A DNA stretch of 38,321 nt, taken from contig JACPPB010000022.1 of NCBI GenBank assembly GCA_016191205.1, forward strand, positions 1 to 38,321, read 5' to 3'. This stretch comes from Gammaproteobacteria bacterium. Its GTDB lineage: Bacteria > Pseudomonadota > Gammaproteobacteria > Pseudomonadales > Porticoccaceae. A program made the position numbers and the translations under genes. This document shows, piece by piece, positions 33,959 to 38,321 of this stretch. The notes below the pieces were generated by a model. It did not search any database, was not told the origin of the DNA, and saw only the letters and a list, made by a program, of their open reading frames with translations. Each line of letters starts with the position of its first letter. Position 1 is the stretch's first letter.

Positions 33959-34262
33959 GGCGACGGTCTCCTTGTTTTGTTCTTGTGAAGCAAACTACCA
34001 CCGGGTGCGGTGGCTTGGCCATACCGATCGCACCTTGGTGCCGGAGTGGGCGCGCGCGGCGCAGTCGCCCGGAGCAAGGGTTATCATAACCGCGTGACCG
34101 CCGAGGTAAAGAGCGACAGACCGTGAGACCCCTGTTCCTGGTATTCCGTATCGTTGAAACCGGCAGCGCGCCCGGTGAATCCTGCCAGCGGCGAGCCGCG
34201 GTGTGCCCATTCCGGCGCCGGACTTTGCCGGGGCGGCCAGTGTGTCAATCGGGTAACTTCGC
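33959..34262. other. Gene-free interval upstream of nagZ
   Basis: About 304 bp between the start of the acidic-protein gene and nagZ. It contains a CCACCGGGTGCGGTGG hairpin near 33998-34013 and a GGTTATCATAACC palindrome at 34079-34091. A 47-codon GTG frame (34123-34266) overlaps the nagZ start but has no recognisable content. Confidence 0.5.
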
Positions 34263-35276
34263 ATGATGGCCGTCCCGGGCCCGGTGATGCTTGATCTCGA
34301 CGGGTTGATCCTGACATCGGAAGAGCGGGAGCTGCTTTGGAAGCCAGGCGTTGGGGGTGTGATTTTTTTTGCGCGCAACATCGTTTCCCGGGCGCAGTTC
34401 ATCGATCTCGTTGCCGAAGTGCGTGCGCTGCGCCCCGAATTGCTGCTGGCCGTGGATCAGGAGGGCGGCAGGGTACAGCGTCTGCGGGACGGTTATAGCG
34501 CACTGCCGGCAATGCAACGCCTGGGTGAAGCCGTGGCGCGCGATCCGGCGCACGGCGCGTGGTTGTGTCGGGAAACCGGTTGGCTGCTGGCCAGCGAGGT
34601 ACTGGCATCAGGACTCGATTTCAGCTTTGCGCCGGTGCTCGACCTCGACCGGGCGCATTGCGCGGTGATTGCCGAGCGGGCGTTTCACACGACTCCGGAG
34701 GTCGCCATCACCGCGTTGCGCGCCTTCATTGCCGGTCTCCATGAGGCGGGCATGGCGGTGACGGGCAAGCATTTTCCCGGTCATGGTGGCGTTCGGGGCG
34801 ATAGCCATCTCGAGACCCCTCGCGATGAGCGGTCGTTGGCCATGTTGCGCGCGCACGATCTGCGTCCCTTTGCTGAGCTCGTGGATGAGCTCGACGCGGT
34901 GATGCCGGCCCACATCGTTTACAGCGCGATCGATCACCGTCCGGCCGGATTCTCACCGTTCTGGATACAGGATCTGCTGCGCGGTGAACTCGGATTCGGT
35001 GGCGTGGTGTTCAGTGACGATCTGGCCATGAAGGGTGCCGACCTGATGGGCGGGTACCCGGAAAAGGCGCACGCCGCGCTGGCGGCCGGCTGCGACATGT
35101 TGCTGGTGTGCAACGACCGCGCCGGCGCGATTGAAGTGCTGGCGGCACTGGCGTCATCGCGTATCGCGGCGTCGCCCCGACTAGCCAGAATGCGGGCGCG
35201 GCGCCGTCCCGACTGGGCCTCCCTTGAGGGTGATACACGTCGTGGAGCCATCCAGGCTGCACTGGCCGCTTGCTGA
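34263..35276 (+). CDS. nagZ: Beta-N-acetylhexosaminidase (cell-wall recycling)
   Basis: Cytoplasmic glycoside hydrolase family 3 enzyme that removes GlcNAc from 1,6-anhydro-muropeptides during peptidoglycan recycling, the step after lytic transglycosylases such as Slt. The 337-residue protein has PVMLDLDGLILTSEERELL, LLAVDQEGGRVQRL, DFSFAPVLDLD, the acid/base loop KHFPGHGGVRGDSHLETP, and the nucleophile in VVFSDDLAMKGADL (near residue 256). Two adjacent ATG codons (34263, 34266) are equally possible starts. The MTIP gene follows within 10 bp, an order also found in Pseudomonas. Confidence 0.95.
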   Translation: MMAVPGPVMLDLDGLILTSEERELLWKPGVGGVIFFARNIVSRAQFIDLVAEVRALRPELLLAVDQEGGRVQRLRDGYSALPAMQRLGEAVARDPAHGAWLCRETGWLLASEVLASGLDFSFAPVLDLDRAHCAVIAERAFHTTPEVAITALRAFIAGLHEAGMAVTGKHFPGHGGVRGDSHLETPRDERSLAMLRAHDLRPFAELVDELDAVMPAHIVYSAIDHRPAGFSPFWIQDLLRGELGFGGVVFSDDLAMKGADLMGGYPEKAHAALAAGCDMLLVCNDRAGAIEVLAALASSRIAASPRLARMRARRRPDWASLEGDTRRGAIQAALAAC

Positions 35277-35286
35277 GGACGGTGGG

Positions 35287-36051
35287 GTGAATCCGCGCAT
35301 CGCGATCATCGGCGGCAGTGGTCTGCAAACGCTGCCCGACTTCAGGATCCTGGAGCAGATTCCGGTGACGACGCCCTGGGGGGCGCCCTCGACCCCGGTG
35401 CAAGTCGGGACCCTGGATGGCGTAGAGCTCCTGTTTTTGCCACGTCACGGTGGCGCCAGGGCGATCCCCCCTCACCGGGTAAATTACCGCGCCAACATCG
35501 CCGCGCTGGCGGAACTGGGCGCGCGGCATGTGTTTGCCTTTAATGCGGTGGGCGGCATCGACGCTGATTTTCCCGCCGGAACGCTGGCGGTTCCCGACCA
35601 GATCATCGATTACACCTGGGGTCGCGAGCACAGTTTCTGGGCGGACGACACCGGCGAACTGCTGCATGTGGATTTCACCCAGCCCTATGACGGCGGCGCC
35701 CGGGAGTGCCTGCTGCGCGGCGCGCGCGCCGCTGGCGTGCCCGTGGTGCCGCGCGGCGTGTACGCCGCCACCCAGGGGCCGCGCCTGGAATCCGCCGCCG
35801 AAATTCGCCGTCTGCGGCAGGATGGCTGCGATCTGGTGGGCATGACCGGGATGCCGGAAGCGGCGTTGGCGCGCGAAAAAAATCTCGCCTACGCGAGCCT
35901 CGCCCTGGTGGTCAACATGGCGGCCGGCATTGCTGCCGCCGAAATCACCATGGCCGAGATCCGCGCGGTGATGGCGCGTGAAATTCCGCGCGCGGTGCGC
36001 ACGCTGGCGGCCGCGGCGACCCATGCTGCGGGCGAACTCCGGACGCCATGA
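35287..36051 (+). CDS. S-methyl-5'-thioinosine phosphorylase (MTIP)
   Basis: Purine-nucleoside phosphorylase of the MTAP/PNP fold, 254 residues. Motifs: IAIIGGSGLQTL phosphate loop, LPRHGGARAIPPHRVNYRAN, FAFNAVGGIDADFPAG, VYAATQGPRLESAAEIRRLR, LVGMTGMPEAALAREK and VVNMAAGIAAAEITMAEIR. Its position directly after nagZ matches the P. aeruginosa enzyme characterised as MTIP, which acts on methylthioinosine after deamination of methylthioadenosine, so this is preferred over MTAP. Start GTG 35287, just before the first strand; the frame opens earlier (35224) but that part overlaps nagZ. The next gene overlaps its stop by 4 bp. Confidence 0.88.
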   Translation: MNPRIAIIGGSGLQTLPDFRILEQIPVTTPWGAPSTPVQVGTLDGVELLFLPRHGGARAIPPHRVNYRANIAALAELGARHVFAFNAVGGIDADFPAGTLAVPDQIIDYTWGREHSFWADDTGELLHVDFTQPYDGGARECLLRGARAAGVPVVPRGVYAATQGPRLESAAEIRRLRQDGCDLVGMTGMPEAALAREKNLAYASLALVVNMAAGIAAAEITMAEIRAVMAREIPRAVRTLAAAATHAAGELRTP

Positions 36052-36482
36052 TGATGCCGGAGATCGCACCGGAGTGGGGACTCGGTGGCCTCGCGCTCAG
36101 CGCGTTTTTGTCGGCGACGCTGCTGCCCGGCGGTTCCGAAGTCTTGCTCGTGCTCCTGGCCCGGCAGCAGGACTGGGCGCCGGGCACCCTGTTGTGGACG
36201 GCTACCCTGGCCAATACCCTGGGAGGGCTGTCAACCTACGGTCTCGGTCGCCTGGCGGTCGCGGGGCGCGCGCCGGCGGGCCGGGGCATGGCGGACGTCG
36301 GGGCGCTGGCCCGGGTGCGGCGTTGGGGTTATCCGGCACTACTGTTCTCCTGGCTGCCGCTCGTCGGCGATGGACTTTGCCTTGCGGCGGGCTGGCTGAG
36401 GATGCGGGTGCCGGCGACGTTGCTGATGCTCTTCGCGGGCAAGCTCGCACGTTATGGCGCGGTGTTATGGCTGACTATCTGA
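36048..36482 (+). CDS. YqaA-family inner-membrane protein (DedA-related)
   Basis: A 144-residue membrane protein of the YqaA/SNARE-associated (VTT/DedA) family. It has helices near residues 12-38 (GLALSAFLSATLLPGGSEVL), 46-60 (TLLWTATLANTLGGLSTYGL) and two more in the C-terminal half. The re-entrant-loop pattern LLPGGSEVLLVLLA and the later GYPALLFSWLPLVGDGLCLA with G-W-L-R-x-R are family hallmarks. Function is not established; DedA relatives affect lipid transport and membrane potential. ATGATGATG at 36048 overlaps the MTIP stop, so translation is coupled. Confidence 0.9.
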   Translation: MMMPEIAPEWGLGGLALSAFLSATLLPGGSEVLLVLLARQQDWAPGTLLWTATLANTLGGLSTYGLGRLAVAGRAPAGRGMADVGALARVRRWGYPALLFSWLPLVGDGLCLAAGWLRMRVPATLLMLFAGKLARYGAVLWLTI

Positions 36483-37375
36483 GATTGAGTTTGCGGAATT
36501 GCGCACCCGGGACCGCGGCCCGCAGCGCGGGCTGGTCGGCGCTCGCGCTCTGTTATGGATTGCTGGTGGCGCTGGTGCTCGCGGGCCTTGGGTGGATCTA
36601 TTTGGGGTTCACTTACCGCGGTGACCATCTGCGCGCCAGCGATTATCACTACCCGGCGGACTACCGCCCGGCATGCGCGGGCGGTTTGGGCGCGGTCGCG
36701 GATCATGAACGCGCGCTGACCGCTGCTGGACTGCATTTTTCGGTGACGACGCCGCGCAACTATCGCGCCGACTTTGCGCATCCCTTGCTGGTGGTGTGGG
36801 CGCCTTCAGGTTTGAGCGAACAATTTTCGGAGCGTTTTACCGGGCTAACCGGGGCGGCCACGGAGCGTGGTTTCATCGTGGTATACAGCCGCAGCGTGCC
36901 GCTGGGCGAGAAGGCCCTGCGCGCGCTTGCCGAGATCCCGGCCGCGGCAATGGCCAGGTGGTGCATCGATCCGGCGCGCGTCGCGTACACCGGCCATTCC
37001 GACGGCGGCACCGTGAGCAATGCGCTGGCAGTGCTGCCCGGACTCGACCGGCGACCGGCGGTGATCGCGCCGAGCGCGATGGGCATGCAGGGGCAGGATA
37101 TGGCGGCGTTCGCCTGTCCGGCACCCACGCCGGTGATGCTGATGCACAATCAGGACGATCATCATTTTCCGGATTACGGCGTCGGTGTGGCGAACTGGTG
37201 GGCGCGCTGCAACGGATGTTCGACCCACCTTGACGCTGCGGGGTTTCCGGATTGCGAAGCGTTTTCGGGGTGCGTGGCACCGACCTTGCTGTGTCGTGCG
37301 CCGGGAGGCCACGCGCATTGGCCGGGTTTTGAGCATCGGGTGATCGAGTTTATCGATGGGGTGATGCCCCGCTGA
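36467..37375 (+). CDS. Membrane-anchored alpha/beta-hydrolase (LpqC/PHB-depolymerase-like esterase)
   Basis: A 302-residue protein with one N-terminal membrane helix (WSALALCYGLLVALVLAGLG, near residues 22-43), so the enzyme part faces the periplasm. It carries the nucleophile elbow AYTGHSDGGTVSNAL, an aspartate in LMHNQDDHHFPDYGVG and the histidine in PGGHAHWPGFEHRVI, as in the LpqC/feruloyl-esterase branch of polyhydroxybutyrate-depolymerase relatives. Cysteine-rich C-terminal loop (CNGCSTHL, CEAFSGC, LLCRAPGG) suggests disulphides. Substrate unknown. Starts at ATG 36467, 16 bp inside the YqaA gene; last gene of the nagZ-MTIP-yqaA row. Confidence 0.82.
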   Translation: MADYLRLSLRNCAPGTAARSAGWSALALCYGLLVALVLAGLGWIYLGFTYRGDHLRASDYHYPADYRPACAGGLGAVADHERALTAAGLHFSVTTPRNYRADFAHPLLVVWAPSGLSEQFSERFTGLTGAATERGFIVVYSRSVPLGEKALRALAEIPAAAMARWCIDPARVAYTGHSDGGTVSNALAVLPGLDRRPAVIAPSAMGMQGQDMAAFACPAPTPVMLMHNQDDHHFPDYGVGVANWWARCNGCSTHLDAAGFPDCEAFSGCVAPTLLCRAPGGHAHWPGFEHRVIEFIDGVMPR

Positions 37376-37410
37376 CAAGTTTGATAGAGCGGCGCGCGGG
37401 CGCAGGGCTT

Positions 37411-38085
37411 TCAATGTTCGTCCCGCACCGCACGTTGCCGCAATACGAGCTTGCGATGGACGTCGCGCAGCCGGTCATGGCGTTTCATGCCTGCCAGCAG
37501 GTCGTTGATCTCCTCGCCGCAGAGGGAGCCCTTGACGAGCAGCCGCAGCGCGATGCGGTCCAGGTAAAGCTGATTGTCCATGCTCTGGATAACGCGGTTG
37601 GCATCGGCGGCGAGACCGTCGAGCGTGCTGGCGTTCCTGTGGCTCAGATCCACGTCCGCAAGCTCTTCGTATTCCAGGCGCAAGCGTTCGAGCGACAGCA
37701 GCGAACGGACCGCCAGCTGATAGTCGTAACCCCCGTCGATCTGGTTGAAGGCGACGCCCTGGTACAGGGCCTGGGCTGCCGGGCCACCCAACAGGATGCG
37801 CACCGTTGACAGTGTCTGCTCCAGTGCTTCCGGCCATAACCGGCCGGGATTGCCGGGGCGTTGCATCAGCGAGGCGAGGGCGTGATTGGGCTCGAAGTGG
37901 ACATGGCTGGGTTCCGCGTCGACGTTCGGCTCGGTCAGCTTCGCGTGCAGCACATCGCGGGAGTAGTGATAGCAGACGAGGACATGGCCTGCCTCGTGGT
38001 AGGCGACAGCCTCCCGGGACACCTGTTGGGGGGCACCACGCGGGCGCAGCAGGTGTTCGATGTTGGGTATGCGCACTTTTGACAC
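37411..38085 (-). CDS. Stand-alone FtsH-peptidase-like (M41-type) HEAGH protein
   Basis: A 224-residue soluble protein resembling the zinc-peptidase domain of FtsH without the AAA+ ATPase or membrane helices. SREAVAYHEAGHVLVCYHYS has the HEAGH metal motif (H30, E31, H34). RILLGGPAAQALYQG corresponds to the FtsH LGGRAAEE region, and GGYDYQLAVRSLL supplies Asp121 in the place of the third zinc ligand (FtsH TGASNDLEQAT). All catalytic positions thus appear kept. Start is GTG 38085 with AGAGGA about seven bases upstream. It may need a partner for substrate delivery. Downstream, it converges with the esterase gene. Confidence 0.75.
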   Translation of the reverse strand: MSKVRIPNIEHLLRPRGAPQQVSREAVAYHEAGHVLVCYHYSRDVLHAKLTEPNVDAEPSHVHFEPNHALASLMQRPGNPGRLWPEALEQTLSTVRILLGGPAAQALYQGVAFNQIDGGYDYQLAVRSLLSLERLRLEYEELADVDLSHRNASTLDGLAADANRVIQSMDNQLYLDRIALRLLVKGSLCGEEINDLLAGMKRHDRLRDVHRKLVLRQRAVRDEH

Positions 38086-38096
38086 CGGATGGTCCT

Positions 38097-38248
38097 CTTA
38101 ACAGGCTGTTGAAAAACTGCTGCGGCAGCCATCTGCTTCGTTGCGCGGTGCTCGCTTCCTCGCCTATCTGCTTGATATGTCTCGGTCGCTGCGCGCCGTG
38201 CGCCTCGCATCTGGCCGTCCTCGCGACGCTTTTCAACAGCCTGTCAAG
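38097..38248. mobile_element. Short non-autonomous element with 19-bp terminal inverted repeats (MITE-like)
   Basis: Left end CTTAACAGGCTGTTGAAAA (38097-38115); right end reads CTTGACAGGCTGTTGAAAA on the other strand (38248-38230), one mismatch in 19. Total 152 bp, no ORF. Partial copies at 5544-5613 and possibly 1648-1674. It lies 12 bp before the HEAGH gene start and provides the stop codon of the partial gene at the window's edge. Confidence 0.75.
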
Positions 38249-38321
38249 CCGCGCCATGCCTGGGTGAATACCTCAAGCCCCATGTTTTTCCGTTCGCCAT
38301 GAAATTGCAAGGGCGTCGGCT
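38233..38321 (-). CDS. C-terminal end of an unknown gene reading into the repeat element
   Basis: The visible 28 residues include LQFHGERKNMGLEVFTQAWR, then GLTGC and TGA at 38233-38235. I do not recognise the protein. The last codons and stop lie in the terminal inverted repeat of the MITE-like element, so the natural C-terminus may have been replaced. The beginning is outside the window. It points away from the window edge on the same strand as the HEAGH gene. Confidence 0.4.
   Translation of the reverse strand, partial: PTPLQFHGERKNMGLEVFTQAWRGLTGC

Noticed and set aside
34123-34266. 47-codon GTG frame overlapping the nagZ start by ATGA
   Set aside because: The overlap looks operon-like, but there is no good ribosome site and the sequence (Arg/Pro-rich) has no recognisable content.

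Overview
The window is GC-rich chromosomal DNA from a gammaproteobacterium. The gene content and order support this: pyrD-rmf-rlmKL, topA-small gene-lexA, nagZ followed by a methylthioinosine-phosphorylase-type gene, a Bat (moxR/DUF58/VWA/VWA-TPR/BatD) operon, and fnr next to a uspE-like gene. Blocks of this order are familiar from Pseudomonas and enteric genomes, but proteins and spacing differ enough that I would only say 'gammaproteobacterium, possibly of the Chromatiales/Ectothiorhodospiraceae type'. No rRNA, tRNA, CRISPR array or prophage was recognised.

Layout. (1) 1-2.6 kb: the start of an oxygen sensor fnr, overlapped by a HemN-like protein that has lost its radical-SAM cysteines, and a divergent double-domain universal stress protein with an FNR-like box between them. 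(2) 2.6-5.6 kb: an unstable stretch with an orphan ArsR regulator, an orphan HEPN-like protein, two copies of a dispersed ~135-bp repeat, an ISL3-type transposase remnant, and a sugar transferase whose N-terminal part is broken by three in-frame stops while its catalytic domain is open. (3) 5.6-10 kb: rsuA, a small GNAT protein, two overlapping unknown membrane-protein genes, a cytochrome c with a good FNR box upstream, and an unknown secreted cysteine-containing protein. (4) 10-14 kb: a rhodanese/class II amidotransferase/GNAT operon, tas, a DUF924 protein and a hotdog thioesterase. (5) 14.1-21 kb: the Bat operon, tightly overlapping, whose first gene moxR carries an internal deletion and frameshift. 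(6) 21-26.4 kb: pyrD, rmf, rlmKL, a glutaredoxin-like gene and a CNNM/CorC-type membrane protein. (7) 26.4-33.6 kb: slt, usp, topA (promoter plus an intrinsic terminator in its leader), a small conserved gene, lexA with an SOS box, and a LOG-family protein. (8) 33.6-38.3 kb: a small acidic protein, nagZ, MTIP, a YqaA-type membrane protein, a membrane-anchored esterase, a free-standing FtsH-peptidase-like HEAGH protein, and a short inverted-repeat element at the right edge next to a partial gene.

Themes. Oxygen and redox control recurs: FNR, two FNR-like sites, a cytochrome c, Usp proteins and the Bat operon. Cell-wall recycling (slt, nagZ) and translation/ribosome care (rsuA, rmf, rlmKL) are housekeeping. 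Two families of short non-coding repeats sit at gene 3' ends and contribute stop codons. The observations most worth a check are the cysteine-less HemN-like gene overlapping fnr, the terminator in the topA leader, the deleted moxR with an AT-rich patch, the stand-alone M41-like protein, and the repeat families.
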